NCBI RefSeq assembly: GCF_020379485.1
Contig: NC_063450.1
Span: 47,706,681 to 47,770,680, forward strand
Direction: 5' to 3'
Length of the DNA stretch: 64,000 bases
DNA from: Brassica napus
Lineage: Eukaryota; Streptophyta; Magnoliopsida; Brassicales; Brassicaceae
A program made the position numbers and the translations under genes. Below are positions 24,101 through 36,529 of this stretch, one piece after another. The notes below the pieces were generated by a model. The model was not told where the DNA came from. It made no database searches and saw only the letters and a program-made list of their open reading frames with translations. Every line of letters starts with the position of its first letter. Position 1 is the stretch's first letter.

Positions 24101-24903
24101 AGCTCCAGTTGTAAAAGGCTCTGAGATTCATCATTTGGCTCCTAGAGACAAAACACAAATCATGCACTTCCCATCTTTAAAGCGGAAAGCTCTTGATGAG
24201 GTTTAGTCTCCAACTCAATTTTCGATGTTCATACTTCATGGATATGCCTGCAGCTTGAGTAAAATTATTTGTTTTTCCACAGGATGCAGATAGATCACTG
24301 AAGCCACAACTTAAACGATTTTCCATGTCTCCAAGAGAAAACAGGTTTCTACTTTTGGTTATCCAAACCATATCTATCTATAGCCTTGCTTCATTAGTTC
24401 TTATTTCTTGATATATGATTTGACTGAGAATGCAAAGGAACGTTGAGGAGCTCACTCATAGAGTTGCGCAAGGAAAGGTTAGATACATCAACAGACATTT
24501 GATTGTTACTTCCACGACAACCTTTCTGTGTTTAGTTTACGTCAACACTTGTCACACAATTGATTTTCCAGTTCTCAAGCCAAGAGAGTAGAATAGATAA
24601 TACGTCTCATCACCAGAACGGAAACATGGCAAATCTGGAAATCCCGGTCACTGAGAATTCTGATAACATAGAGAAAGCTGAAGCATATACAAAAGAACTC
24701 GAGAGTGTAAGTTTCTTCCTCTCGATCATTGTACCACATTTCTAAACTGTTTGATCATTGCCTTTTGTTCCATTGTGCAGATATGCAACACTCTGAAGAA
24801 GAAGCATGAGGAAGCGAAAGAGTTACTTGTCCGTGCTGTAGTAAACAACAATAAGCTACTGATGCTCAACCATCCTTTACATGAAGACAAGATATCCTTT
24901 TAA
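21195..24903 (+). CDS. At4g18490-like uncharacterised protein, 13 exons, 774 aa
   Basis: A plant gene of unknown function. Coding exons: 21195-21252, 21527-21632, 21786-21971, 22058-22918, 23017-23202, 23271-23369, 23475-23609, 23783-23932, 24017-24200, 24283-24344, 24438-24477, 24572-24706 and 24781-24903. All join in frame (774 codons plus stop) with GT/AG borders. The N-terminal 150 residues alternate acidic-aromatic and lysine patches of repeated form ([28 protein letters not shown]). The large exon 4 is Ser/Glu/Thr-rich and looks disordered. The C-terminus has a short helical segment ([19 protein letters not shown]) ending [11 protein letters not shown]. There is no catalytic motif, transit peptide or membrane segment. 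A nuclear role is only a guess from the charge pattern. Confidence 0.88.
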
Positions 24904-25341
24904 TTTCTGTGTCGTTGTTAGATTTTGTCTGTCTATAGCTGTATATGTATGGACTCTTGTGTGTTTTGGTTTCCCTTAATAAGCAGAAACATTCGTATGA
25001 TCCAGAAGTTCGCAGCCAAGTTGAGTTTGAGGGACACTCAAACCACCACTGTTGCTTAAGAGGTAAAAGAATATTGACCTTTTTCTTCTCTCAGAAACTA
25101 TCTCAAGATAGATTTTATCCGAAGAATGTTAACTACTCGGAGTTATTCATTTATTGACCTGGTAGCATCGTCCTATTGGTAACAGGTTCGATGGACTTAC
25201 ACCAACACTATATCGTCGACAGTACAGAAGTGTTGACGTCACATTACTCCAAGGTATTCGATCATCCTTCTCATTTGCTGGTTAAGAAAGGAAAAAACGT
25301 CACATTTATAATTTGGAACGTCATGTTTCGTTATGTCGGAT
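24904..25341. other. 3' flank of the At4g18490-like gene
   Basis: Probable 3' untranslated region followed by unassigned sequence. No gene recognised up to the hAT element. Confidence 0.45.
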
Positions 25342-26243
25342 TAGAGATGTCAAATGGGCGGGTTGGGCGGGTTTGGGTGTGTCCGAATGGGTTTCATTTT
25401 TTTGCTGGACATTTTTGGTCGAAATCCAAATAGAACCATGTCCAAATGAGACCATAACCAAATAAGACCATGATTTGTTGGGCTATCCATGGACGGCCCA
25501 TACGCCCATTTAATGTAAACAACATAATTTCAGTTTTAAAAATTTAAAGATTATTAAGTTTTCAATTTTAAAGATGTCACATACTTAAACTTTAAGTTTT
25601 AAACTTCATGTTTCAAAGTTATAAAAAATTCAAGATAAGTTTAAAAAATTCGTAATTTCGTCTGACTTGCGGAAACAGAAACAGTCGCCAGACTCGCCAC
25701 CAACTTCATTATGAACACAAATCACCGATCTATTTAACACATAAACCATAACACAATATTAGTAGATGATACGAATCAGTAGCTAATAGTGAAAACCCAT
25801 AACACAAATCACGAAAAATCAAATCTTAAGAGATGATGAAATCAGAAGTTGGTGAAGAATCGAAAAAAAATTGAAGAAGAACGAAGACGAGGAAGAAGAA
25901 TCGAACACGAAGAGGAAGAATCGAAGACGAGGACTCGAAGAGGAAAAATCGAAGACGATGATTCGAAGAGGAAGAATCAAACACGAAGAAAAAACACAAG
26001 AGTGAGACGGGAAGAAAAAAAAAAGGTGATTTGTGTTTTCTCCCAATTTTTCAAACCCTAGACATTTAAGTTTATTGGGCCGCCCATTGTCCAAGTGGTT
26101 AAGCCCAATATTGTCCATGAATATAATTGGGTTCACCCATCTGGACAAATTTTAATTATGGTTTAATCTGGGTCTGTCCATTTTGGACCATATCGATTTG
26201 GACACGGACCACCCATTTATAGCCCGCCCATTTGACATCTCTA
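25342..26243. mobile_element. Non-autonomous hAT element, 902 bp
   Basis: Terminal inverted repeats TAGAGATGTCAAATGGGCGG (left) and the complement at the right end, flanked by the 8-bp duplication TGTCGGAT at 25334-25341 and 26244-26251. An 8-bp target site is diagnostic of hAT. There is no transposase. Subterminal parts carry repeated TGGGC/GCCCA words, and the centre has a purine-rich GAAGA stretch near 25870-26010 that opens low-complexity frames on both strands. Confidence 0.9.
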
Positions 26244-26251
26244 TGTCGGAT

Positions 26252-27067
26252 GACTCCAGCTATGATCTGGAAACAACCGATATAAAGTTCTCAGAAACCA
26301 CTATGCAAAGAAAATAATTTTTTTTTAAAACACTATCTTGTTTCAAAAGACGTGAAAGGAACTATCAATCATTATATACGACTTAGATGATTGATAAAAT
26401 TGAATATCTGGTTAATTTTCAATTGAATATCTGGTTAAATTTCAATTGAATATAAGTACGCACAAATACATTCATACTTAACAATTTAACATACACATTG
26501 TGGATATATTTAGGGTCCCACCAAATAATGAGCATGCGTGCATTACAAGCACATAAACCCCATGGGCTCGAAAATGATGTACTCGTTTTAGGCCCAGTTC
26601 GATAATTTGATTTTTGTTTAGAAAAAAAAAAACTCGGTGGTTCCCTCTTCTTGGCGCACATCCCAAACCAAATGGCGCGTAAAACTGTGCTAATTGCCTG
26701 GTACAGTGAAATGATTAGATCTCTTCAAGTCAAAAGTCAAACACTTTAAATAGTAAAAAGAAAACCAAAATTTTGAACCAAAATAGAAACGGAGAATTTT
26801 TCTTTCCAACACGACTTCCCTCCATAACACAGAGAGCCCTTTTCCAAGTTTCGGAAAATTTTTAGAACCATCCTCAAAACCAAAAATTCCCTCCATAGAA
26901 ACGAAAACTTCAAAAACAAATCTCAGATCTATGAACTTCCAAATCTGGTTCAAAGTCCCTCCTATTCACACACTTCATATACAGTTCTTCAGTTCCTCCT
27001 ATCCTCAAGCCCATCTCTCTCTCTCTCTCTACTCTCCTTCTCTCTCTATCTCTGTAGTTGTACATTA
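26252..27067. other. Intergenic DNA and probable promoter of the 27068 gene
   Basis: Contains a short tandem repeat of 23 bp (ATTGAATATCTGGTTAATTTT-type, 26399-26453, 2.4 copies). Two GGCGC-bearing words near 26650-26680 resemble E2F sites. There is a CT-rich leader at about 27016-27055 ahead of the ATG at 27068. Confidence 0.45.
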
Positions 27068-27397
27068 ATGGCGGCTCTCGATCTAAAAGCTCAAAACGAC
27101 AACAAAGAGAATGTCTCGCCCTCGGCGATGACCATTACTTCTGTCAAGCCTCTGGATTCTTCTTCATCCATTGATAAAGAGAAAACCCAAATCAGAATCA
27201 GGAGAAAGAGATCTAGAAGACAGCCTCTTAAAGACATCACCAATCTATTTGTCTCATCATCACCATTGTCCTCTTCGTTTCTGATTCGTCACTTCCCCTC
27301 TTCTCCGACTCTATCAGTTGATCCCAAATGCATGAAGAGAAGATCTGTTGTTGCTCTCAAGGCTTCTTCTACCTTCTCTTGTAGAAATTTCAGATGA
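27068..27397 (+). CDS. Small basic protein with KEN-box-like motif, 109 aa
   Basis: An intronless frame from ATG 27068 to TGA. I do not recognise the family. Near the start, NDNKENVSP has the form of a KEN degron (residues 13-15). A basic block (IRIRRKRSRRQPLKDITNLF, about 47-66) follows, then a Ser/Pro-rich stretch and a basic C-terminus. The CT-rich leader, the well-formed 5' region and sensible composition argue that it is a real gene. KEN plus PLKDITN-like motifs occur in several cell-cycle proteins degraded by the APC/C, but that role is inference. A nuclear location is plausible from the RKRSRR cluster. Confidence 0.6.
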   Translation: MAALDLKAQNDNKENVSPSAMTITSVKPLDSSSSIDKEKTQIRIRRKRSRRQPLKDITNLFVSSSPLSSSFLIRHFPSSPTLSVDPKCMKRRSVVALKASSTFSCRNFR

Positions 27398-28430
27398 TTT
27401 TTAGAATTGGTTTATATATTGGGTTCTTTTCCAGTTTTTGGAATTATGTATCAGTTTTTAGTTAAGTAGCTAGCTTTCATGTACTCAACACACGAGATAT
27501 GTTTCCATGAGTATACTGGTTTCTCAATTATTACGATTCTTGCGGAATTTCTGTCCAGCGTCATTATAATTATGCTCCTAACTTCAACATATGAAACTGT
27601 GAACATTCGAATTGTGATCTGGTCTTTCTGACTAGCTCTTGGTGTTAAAATGCACTAGCCAGGAATATTTGAGATGTTAGCTACTGGAATTTTTCCCCAT
27701 CTGAGAAGTGAATCGAAGTCGTCTTTCTGTTAAATGATAACTGATACTATGTCCTGTGGTTTAGGAAAAAACCTGTGTCATGGAGTTGGATTGTGGATTA
27801 TGTGTACACTGATAAGTCATAACTGTGTCATGAACCTTTTTTAGAGCATCCCCACCTTATTTTTGAGATTCACCAAACTTCAAAATTTGAAGTTTGAAAA
27901 ACAATTTCAACTGCAGTTTTAAATTCTTTGTATTTTGTATTGAAGTCCATATTCATTAAATTAAGTTGTATCATAATTTTTTCGTTATAAACAATTAAGT
28001 TTGTAACGCAGTCTTCATTTTTGTAATATTTATATATATATATATATATGTTCATGCAATTTTCTTTCTGTATGTTGTATGAGTTTTTAACATAATATTG
28101 TTGATGTGTAAATTTTTGTTTACGATTGAAATATAAAATATTTAATAATTTTATTTTCACTCAAGATGTTCACTTAAATTATGTAAATATATATGTGACA
28201 AAAATTGTATGACAAAAAAATAATGAGATAATAATTATATAGATTAGAATGCATGCAAATGAAAGATGAAATCTGAAATTTAAAGTTGCTTTTGAAATGA
28301 ATAAAACTTCAATATTTTTAAAGATATCTTTTAGAAATGTTCTTAGAAGACAGAACATATATTAACATACTCATATTAAACATTTATAACCTCTGTAATA
28401 CGGTCTAAAGATTATATATGATCTTCCAAA
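27398..28430. other. Intergenic DNA
   Basis: Probable 3' UTR of the preceding gene, then AT-rich DNA including a (TA)n tract at about 28030-28050. No gene seen. Confidence 0.45.
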
Positions 28431-29108
28431 CTCTAAATAAAGGTATTGCATTTTTGTAAAAAAAAAATATTATTTTTATTTGAATAAATTTTACCCTTGT
28501 ATCTGTAAAATTACATTTACAATCTCAAATTAAGCATTTATAATCTCTTTGATGCAATCTAAAACATATAGATGATTTCCAGACTCTAAAAAGTGTAAAA
28601 ACAATTTATTTATAATATACATTTATATAAATAATATTTTTGAAAACTTATTAACTACTATTATCAATAGTTTTTATTAAAGTTGTTTACTTATTTTTAA
28701 CACTTATTTGTCAATGCTTACTTTTATCCTTTAAAATATTAACATTATTAGTTTCAATTCACTTACACTCTCTAAATAAAGGTATTGCATTTTTGTAAAA
28801 AAAAAATATTATTTTTATTTGAATAAATTTTACCCTTGTATCTGTAAAATTACATTTACAATCTCAAATTAAGCATTTATAATCTCTTTGATGCAATCTA
28901 AAACATATAGATGATTTCCAGACTCTAAAAAGTGTAAAAACAATTTATTTATAATATACATTTATATAAATAATATTTTTGAAAACTTATTAACTACTAT
29001 TATCAATAGTTTTTATTAAAGTTGTTTACTTATTTTTAACACTTATTTGTCAATGCTTACTTTTATCCTTTAAAATATTAACATTATTAGTTTCAATTCA
29101 CTTACACT
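28431..29108. repeat. Matching 339-bp tandem duplication
   Basis: Two head-to-tail copies, 28431-28769 and 28770-29108, each starting CTCTAAATAAAGGTATTGC. I found no difference between them, including a 10-A run. The unit itself contains a diverged internal repeat: the CATTTATAATCTC...ACTCTAAA block resembles the sequence just before the first copy (28380-28440). There is no coding content. Confidence 0.95.
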
Positions 29109-29819
29109 CTCTAAAGAAGAATCATTAGGCAAATATTTTTCATGACAAAAGTGTAACATTTATAGAATGATCATTGATTTTGCATTCTTTTTGCACTATC
29201 CCACTTATTTTTTAATCTAATCCAGCATTCTATATTTTATATTCAGTGTGAAACTAAGAAACGATTTTAATTGTACTTTGGAATGATGTTTATAATTTTT
29301 AATTCTGGATAATTGAATTGTAAAACACTAATCAAAACATAATGAAAATATAGACTGATCAAAACAAGAATTTTTGTTAAGAAGTTTGAGTAACAAAACC
29401 ACCAAAAATAGACCATTTAATAGAGAAAAAAATTTTAGTTTTGTGTTGTTTGTATATCAAATTCTGTAATATTTTCTTGCCAAAGTGAAAGAATGCTTAG
29501 CAAATGCCATGTTGATAAAAAAAGAAGAAGCAAATGCCATAAAACTATCAAATTAGAAATGATGTATATCGCTCAAAACATTTCAGAAATATATATACAA
29601 AACAATCCATACTTATGCACTCGCAATCACCTAATCATTCAATAGGAAAAAAAAAACGATTAGTGATTTACCGATGTGCAGCATCCTAAGCCTATTAAAA
29701 ACAACAATTTATTTGTCAAAGTTTATCATTTTAAATTTTGTTGTCAACTTATTGTTTTTTAAATAAGGTAAACTTCTGACTTTTTGGTCGGACAGGAAGT
29801 CTCTTTCATCTGTCACTAA
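29109..29819. other. Intergenic DNA before the CLE duplication
   Basis: AT-rich, no gene. The phrase GTGATTTACCGATGTGCAGCA occurs at about 29662 and again near 29830, a short direct repeat at the border of the CLE unit. Confidence 0.45.
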
Positions 29820-30454
29820 AATGCTGTAGTGATTTACCGATGTGCAGCAAAATACTTGGCTCAAACAAAAAACTTGCTAACACAGTGACACCTTTTATAG
29901 ACGATGTTATCTGGATTTGGATAAGAAATGCCTCAGTTAAAACGTTAATTACAGTATAAAGAAGCTGAGATTAGTTGGAAACTTATCCTTTTATATAAAA
30001 TCACTTTTGATCTCACCTTACTTAGTGGAATCTTAAACTACACTACCACCTACAAAAGTAATCAGGATTATAATACTTCTCGTTTTGAAAAAACTTTGAA
30101 TATTCTTCTTGTAATGAAATCTCCTGATGACTCAGATGTGTGAATATATATCTCTGATTCACCAATCCAAAACCAACACAAACCCGCAAGTGCTCTTAGC
30201 CTTTGACTTCATTTAATGTTCATATTTTTTACTCCTTTCCTTATCTATCTTACTGGAATTTCATGAATCACTATCCTCCTCCATTACCATTACCTCGTAT
30301 TTATTAACTCTTTCTCTCTCACACACACACAATTTTTTTGATATAAAAGATTTGTGCTTTATAGACATACATAAATGTTTAGTATATTTAGCACTCCTTT
30401 TAGTATATTTAGCACTCCTTTTTTTTATCAAAGTATATTTAGCACTCCATGCCG

Positions 30455-31140
30455 TCTCTTATCGCTCTTTTTGATAGACCAATGTAACTATATAAGATTC
30501 TGAAGATTCATATCTTTCTTTCTTTTTTCGAAGATTCATATATCTTCTTTTTTTAATTACCGAAAATGGTCGTATAAATTGATAAATTTATGTTCAGACT
30601 TTTTATTATAATAGTTCTCATTTCATTGATTAAGGGTTTAGTGTTATTTGCTTTTGATCATGTAAATACATGTCAGTTGCAGTGACCTAACAAATCAGAA
30701 AGTATTTAAAATGGATGATCACATGCATGCCCGATATATGATTCAGTAAGGTTTGACATATACTCGTTAATGCTTCAGATAACTAGAGCTTTAATTATAG
30801 CTTATTATGATCAAATTAATCATTTTACATAAATTTAGACTAGATTAATTGAGGGAATCGATTATGAATGCATTTTAACCACTACGGTATATTCACATAG
30901 TTGTTTTAGTATTAGTATAAAATCCATCCTTTGAGACAAGGCCACCTAACAAATCAACAAAAGTTTAAAAATGGATCGCACATGAGTCTATAAAGGGCTT
31001 GGCCCTAAGACAATAAGCATATTTATTACGATGTCGATCGTATTAAATATGTGTACTAAACCGCAATGCGGCGATCTTTATCAAATTTTATACTATTCAA
31101 AGCACCAATTTATTTTGCAAGTCGCAAGCGACTTCCTAAG
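30455..31140 (+). promoter_or_regulatory. Conserved upstream block of CLE2-like copy A
   Basis: Strongly retained between the two units although neighbouring DNA has diverged. Shared words include CCGTCTCTTATCGCTCTTTTTG, GTTGCAGTGACCTAACAAA, GCATGCATGC, TTAATTGAGGGAATCGAT, AAAGGGCTTGGCCCT (palindromic core) and ATGTCGATCGTATTAAATATG. Retention suggests cis-regulatory sites, but no factor is assigned. It now lies over 5 kb from the CLE start because of later insertions. Confidence 0.5.
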
Positions 31141-32055
31141 CTGGTAAGTTGGCAACGTACAGATTAAATATGAGTATTTTACATTTTTCTTTTAATTTAT
31201 AAGATATGAAAATAAAATAAATTTTGTTTGGTATAGATTTTAGATTTACTTAGTTTTTAACTAAAAATCATAACACTATTTTACTTATTATAAATTTGTG
31301 GATTTAAATTTATATGGTTTGAAATCAAATTCTTTGAAATATAAATCATCAATACCAATGATCTAGTATTTTAAAATAATATTTGCTTTTTCTTATTTAA
31401 TTATTGAGATAAAACTATCTATCTATACTATTATTTGAGAAGTGAATTTGCTTATTTGTCACATTCTTCATGATTTTAGGGTTGAGTTATTATTTTTAGT
31501 AAATAATTTTAATTAAACTATAATTAAAATACAATCCGTTATTTATCTGATAAAAAATTAATATTATAAAAGTTATCTCAAAAAAAAAATGAAACAAGTT
31601 TTTGAAAAAAGAAAAGATCATTTCATGTATTTATTTTGTGTTTATCTACATCTTTCTTTCTTATTCACTAACTTTTATAATTAGTAGTATATATATACAT
31701 ATAATAATTATATTTATCATTATATGATATCTTACATATTTGCATTGTTTTAACTCTTCATTCTCGCATGTTTTGATCATTTAGATTAAGGATTATGCAT
31801 TTTAGTTTTCTTTTTGCATTGCATAAGTCTTTATCAGGTGTTGGAGTATCCTTTGGAGTTCTTGGAGATACTTGTAAGCATATGGGATCAAAAAGGGAGT
31901 GAAAAAATGTTGTTTGAGCGAGCAGAGCACCGGAGCGGGTTACGGGAGCGACCTACGACACCCGCTCCAGACGAAACGAAGACAGCGCGACCTCTTGCAC
32001 CGGGGTGAGACACCCGCTCCGAGCTCAACCTCTCGTCGACAACTTTCGAGAAGAG

Positions 32056-32300
32056 GAGCGACCTGGTGGAGCGACGTCATGAACCCGCACGCGACTTGAA
32101 GATGTGAAGATGGCGTTTAGAGCGACGTCCCGCAGCGGGGTTATTAACCCGCTCCAGATGTGGAGCGACCTGGTGGAGCGACGTCATGTACCCGCGCACG
32201 ATTTGAAGACGTGAAGCAAACATATTGGAGCGACGTTGCAGAGCGAGGTGACTAACCCGCTCCAGATGTGGAGCGACCTGGTGGAGCGACCTGCTGTACC
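32056..32300. repeat. GC-rich minisatellite, period 107-108 bp
   Basis: GAGCGACCTGGTGGAGCGAC recurs at 32056, 32163 and 32271. The intervening sequence is shared (CCCGCTCCAGATGTG before each start), with substitutions in the middle. It is much richer in GC than its surroundings. Confidence 0.8.
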
Positions 32301-33010
32301 CGCGGCGTGTATTTTCTTCTGATCGATAATTTATGTTTTATTTGGGCCTTTCAGGTTGTTGACTGAGCCCATTAGGTTTTAGAAGTCATATAAATACTCT
32401 CTAAATCTAATGTTAGAAGGAGAATCTTGTTTTTCTATTTAATCACAAAGAACCTTTAGGAAAAAGATCTAATCTTGATCATTATCTTGTGTGATTGCTT
32501 AGTTATATTGATCACCAATCATGATTAACACCAAATCATCATTGATTCTTGGTTTTATCATGAAGATTAATGAGTAGTCATCTTTGGATTCATGAGTTAT
32601 AGAGACTAAGGGTGATTAAGCTAGATCTAAGGTGTTTTAGTATAGATACATCTTGTTCCTTGCTAGTAGAGTGCTTTATTGCAATTTTAGAGTTGACCTC
32701 TCTAAAGTTGAGCTCTAGACATTTCATACCCGAAAGGTGTTTGATGAAATGCCTGAACCAACTCTCCTAAGCTTTTAACATTCTTTACCAAAGAAATTTG
32801 ATGTTAAAGGTGTTAAGATGGCTAATGGACTTGAAATTAATGATTGCTTAGATAATATTCAACCAAAGAAATTTGATGCTTGAGTTATCTCAGTGAATGA
32901 GCATTCATCTAGAGATAGAGTTTGTTTAGGATTGTGTCTAGGTCTAAAGTTGATAGATTGATTGAAAGGTACCACCTTTAGATTGAAACTTGATCACCCA
33001 AGATCAATTC

Positions 33011-33102
33011 TCTTAACTCATGAGTTCTTCCATTTCATAAGAAAGGAAAGCTTTGTTCTTAACTCATGAGTTCTTCCATTTCATAAGAAAGGAAAGCTTT
33101 GT
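33011..33102. repeat. Matching 46-bp tandem duplication
   Basis: TCTTAACTCATGAGTTCTTC and the rest of a 46-bp unit occur at 33011 and 33057 without an observed difference, inside the LTR-like block. Confidence 0.9.
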
Positions 33103-33974
33103 TCTTTATTGCATTTTAGTAGTATTCTAGTTCAAAAATCATCTCACCAATTGATATCATTTAGATTAAGCATGATCTTGCATTCCATTTGCTTTAGAAT
33201 CACTTAGAACTGGTTTGACATCCTTTATACTATAACATTTGATTAAGAGCATTGAAAACTCTTAATATCATTATACTAAAATATTAAAAATATGTAAATA
33301 AAAATAGCAAAAATTGATTTATATTTTTGTAAACAAAATATGTCATGGAATATTTTCCTGAATTATTAAATTTATTTTAATAATAAAATATTAAAAGAAG
33401 GTATATAAGCAATAACAATAAAGTTGATTTAAATTTGTTTTTTATTTCTGATTTTTATAAATATTTTTTTATTGGGAATGAAATTATTTTAAAATATTTT
33501 CAAAACATCTCGCTCCAAAAGAGAATATTTTCAAAATATTAATTTTTAATTAACTCTATTTACTTTTATGTTTTTCAAGAATTTCATAAAATTATAACTT
33601 TGTTTAAATTACAATTTCTTTCAAAGACTATTATGTAAAGAAAAATGTGATTCTATTTTTTTTTTATAAAAACAGTATTTTCTGAAATTATTTGTTTCAG
33701 TTATAATTATTAAAGTCTGAAAGTTAAAAGACCATTTTGAAAAAAAAATTATAATTTTATAATAAGAAAATACTATTCAATCTCTATATTTAGGAGAAAA
33801 TACAGTCTCTATTATAAATGAAAAATAGAGATTGAATATAACTTATTTTTCTTCTATTATAGCATTTAAAAATGAGTATAACAATAGATAGCAAATTTTC
33901 TATATGTTATATATTAATGTTTTATTTGTCAACATGGTTGGTTTATTTTAGTGTTTATTCAGTTATCTTTGTTT

Positions 33975-34218
33975 AAAAAGAATATCATTTTAGCTTTTTT
34001 TTTATTTTGTTTCAAAAAAGTGTCATTATACATTTTCAATGTAATTTTTTACATTAAATCTCTTTCTTATCCTTTTAAATAATCGATAGATTTTTAGTTA
34101 AATCATTTTTATTTAAATAATTGTATAATAAATAAGAATAGATTAGTATATTTTGTTATTTTCTTAATATGCGTGAAATGTATCTAAGTGACACTTATTA
34201 TGAAAGGGACGGAGTATT
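33975..34218. mobile_element. Degenerate Stowaway-like MITE
   Basis: The right end GAAAGGGACGGAG|TA at about 34203-34218 is typical of Stowaway MITEs, preceded by AGTGACACTTATT. The left end is only weakly recognisable near 33975-34020 (CAAAAAAGTGTCATTATA). Confidence 0.4.
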
Positions 34219-34999
34219 ATGGAAGATATTTCACAATATAATTATACAATATCAATCGTTTATTTACTTTAATTAATATAATACGTAAAGTTGGGTTAGA
34301 TTGAACATTGTTTTGCTTTTGATTTATTTTGAGATTTTTGTGGGTTTTGGTAATTTCAAAAATTTGATTGAATAACATTGCTTTATTTTAGATGTTGTAT
34401 ATTTGTTATTTAATTAGATAATTATTATAATTAATTTTTTAAAGATAATAACATATTTTAAAATAATAAAATAGTGTCCAAAATAATGTTTTTAAATTAA
34501 TAAAAATGAAGAAATTGAAAGATTCATAAATTAATAAAAATTAAGAAATTGAAAGATTCATAAAAAAAATTCTTTAAATTTAATAGTACATTTATTAATA
34601 AATACCTATATAAGAATTATGCACACATGTGCGGGCAAGATACCTAGTAATCATTTATAAAAAAGTTATAATCATTATCTAAAATAGTAAATGATAAGAA
34701 CAAACCTATTAGCATTTTTTATATTTCTGAATAAATAGCATTTAGCAAAATGATATAGTCAACCAAATTTTTTTAAACCCAAATAAAAATTTTAAATTTT
34801 AAATGTCAAAAATATATCAATGAAATCATTTATATTTATATATTAACAATTATGTTATAGAGTTCACATATAACTATAATACGATTTTTTTTATTTTTTA
34901 ATTTTAGTTTAGTTGTTATTTCTTCAGTTTTCTGTTTGATTGTTTTATAACCAAACCATATAAATATATTGTAGTTTCTTAAACCTAATATACATACTA

Positions 35000-36351
35000 T
35001 CTATACTATTATTTATGAATTGATTTAGCTTATTTGTCATGATTTCCATGATTTTAGGTAATTTTTCTTATTTGTCATGTTTTAATTCGGTTTAAGATGA
35101 GTCATTAATTTATTAATAGTTTTTAATTGAGTCCATAATTTATTAATTTAAATAATGTAACTATAAAATGTGTAATTAAATCTATAATTATTTTGATTTT
35201 TCTTACTTGTCATGTTTAACATGATTTTAGTCAATTTTGCTTATTTGACATGTTTTTATTAGGTTTTAGCTTAGTCATTGATTTATTAATAATTTTTAGT
35301 TGATCACTAATATATTAATTTAAAAAATATCTGCAATGATTTTATATATAATTAAAAACGAATTTTGATTTAATATTATTTAAATCTACATTTTCTATTA
35401 AAATTCTTATTTTCTTATTTGTCATATTTTTTTAAGCTTTTATCTAGGTCATTGATTTATTATTAGTTTTTAAATGAGTATTTATTAATTTTCACAAAAC
35501 CCGTAATGAATTTTATATATAATAAGTCACGAATTTTATTTTAATAATATTAAATTTATATGTTATATTAAATAATTAATTATAAACTAATATAATAAAA
35601 TTGTGAAAATATATTTAAAAATTAAGAGAATTCTTATATATATTGTGTTGCTATCTGAAAAAATATTTGTTTGTTATAAAGTTAAAAAAATAAGATATAA
35701 AACAATTTATAATTAAATATCAGTCAAACAATATATATTTATATAAAGATATTTTCTAAACTATTTCTAATATATGAATGTTTTAAAACTTTTAACACAA
35801 TAATAAGAACATAGTTTGATGAACGTTTTTTTAACATATATAAATAATTTGATGTTTGATTTAACTATTTCAAAACATAAATAATAACTTAACTCGTGAC
35901 TGAGTTCAAAACAAATTTTCTTGCTTTTACTTTAAACCAGTTTAAGTTTAATCCGTGAAACACTATAGTTTCAGTTGGTGACCACTAGAAGAATGAAAAA
36001 AATGAAAAAAATAAAAAATAAAATTTCATTTGAGGAATTGAAAAAATAAAATAAAATATGAATTTTTGTTCAATTTGTTCCTTATCAAAATTGCATAGAG
36101 AATTTTTTTTCTTATAAATTCATTCTTCCATGGAGAATTTAGAAGAAAAAAGTGAGATATACCTTTTAATAATTTGACTAAAATTTCAACATAACTGGTA
36201 TAAATTTTGAGGAACAAAGAATTCACCATAGTTTTTTCCTTCAACATGTTCACGAATTAGAGTTTTATTATGCCGATTTTTGGATTAATAAGACATAAAA
36301 TAAAAGTATTCGTAAGATGATTATGCCTGCATGTGCGGGCAAAACAGCTAG
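35000..36351 (+). mobile_element. Helitron (non-autonomous), second copy
   Basis: Starts A|TCTATACTATTATTTATGAATTG and ends with the hairpin GCCTGCATGTGCGGGC followed by CTAG|T at 36348-36352. Very AT-rich, no coding capacity. Internal direct repeats around CTTATTTGTCATG...TTTTAGCTTAGTCATTGATTTATTA recur about four times between 35030 and 35490. Shares both termini with the Helitron at 31422-34647. It inserted less than 350 bp upstream of CLE2-like copy A. Confidence 0.8.
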
Positions 36352-36529
36352 TTTAAACAGTATTATCAAAATCAAACTATATTATTTTTCTTTTTGTTGG
36401 GTTTATATATTCTCTGGGTGAAAAAAACCCGTCATCGGTGACAACTCACGTTTGCACTTGCCATAGGCACTCAAGCCCTAAGCTAGCTTAAGCTATCCCT
36501 ACTACCACTACTAGAAACCCTTCAAATAA

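Larger units (their letters stand above)
31839..33230 (+). mobile_element. LTR-like block, probably a gypsy/Athila-type solo LTR or fragment
   Basis: A compositionally foreign segment inside the Helitron. It has a TG start at 31839, a GC-rich U3-like part with GAGCGACC...CCCGCTCC words, a TATA-like CATATAAATAC near 32386, and then a long non-coding region with GTGTTTGATGAAATGCCTGA-type words that I associate with Brassicaceae gypsy LTRs. No 5-bp target duplication could be fixed, so the borders are approximate and the class is tentative. Confidence 0.45.
31422..34647 (+). mobile_element. Helitron (non-autonomous) with nested LTR-like DNA
   Basis: Starts A|TCTATACTATTATTTGAGAAG and ends with a short hairpin (GCACACATGTGCGGGC) followed about 9 nt later by CTAG|T. 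No Rep/helicase frame. The interior contains the GC-rich minisatellite and LTR-like block at about 31839-33230. The start and end words are nearly the same as those of the element at 35000-36351, so the two belong to one family. The sequence is absent from unit 2, which confirms insertion after the duplication. Confidence 0.75.

Noticed and set aside
25849..26148. Arg/Glu-rich frame on plus and Phe/Ser-rich frame on minus
   Set aside because: Both arise from the purine-rich centre of the non-autonomous hAT element.
28431..29108. CRISPR-like or satellite array
   Set aside because: Only two long adjacent copies without spacers, in a plant nuclear context. It is a simple tandem duplication.
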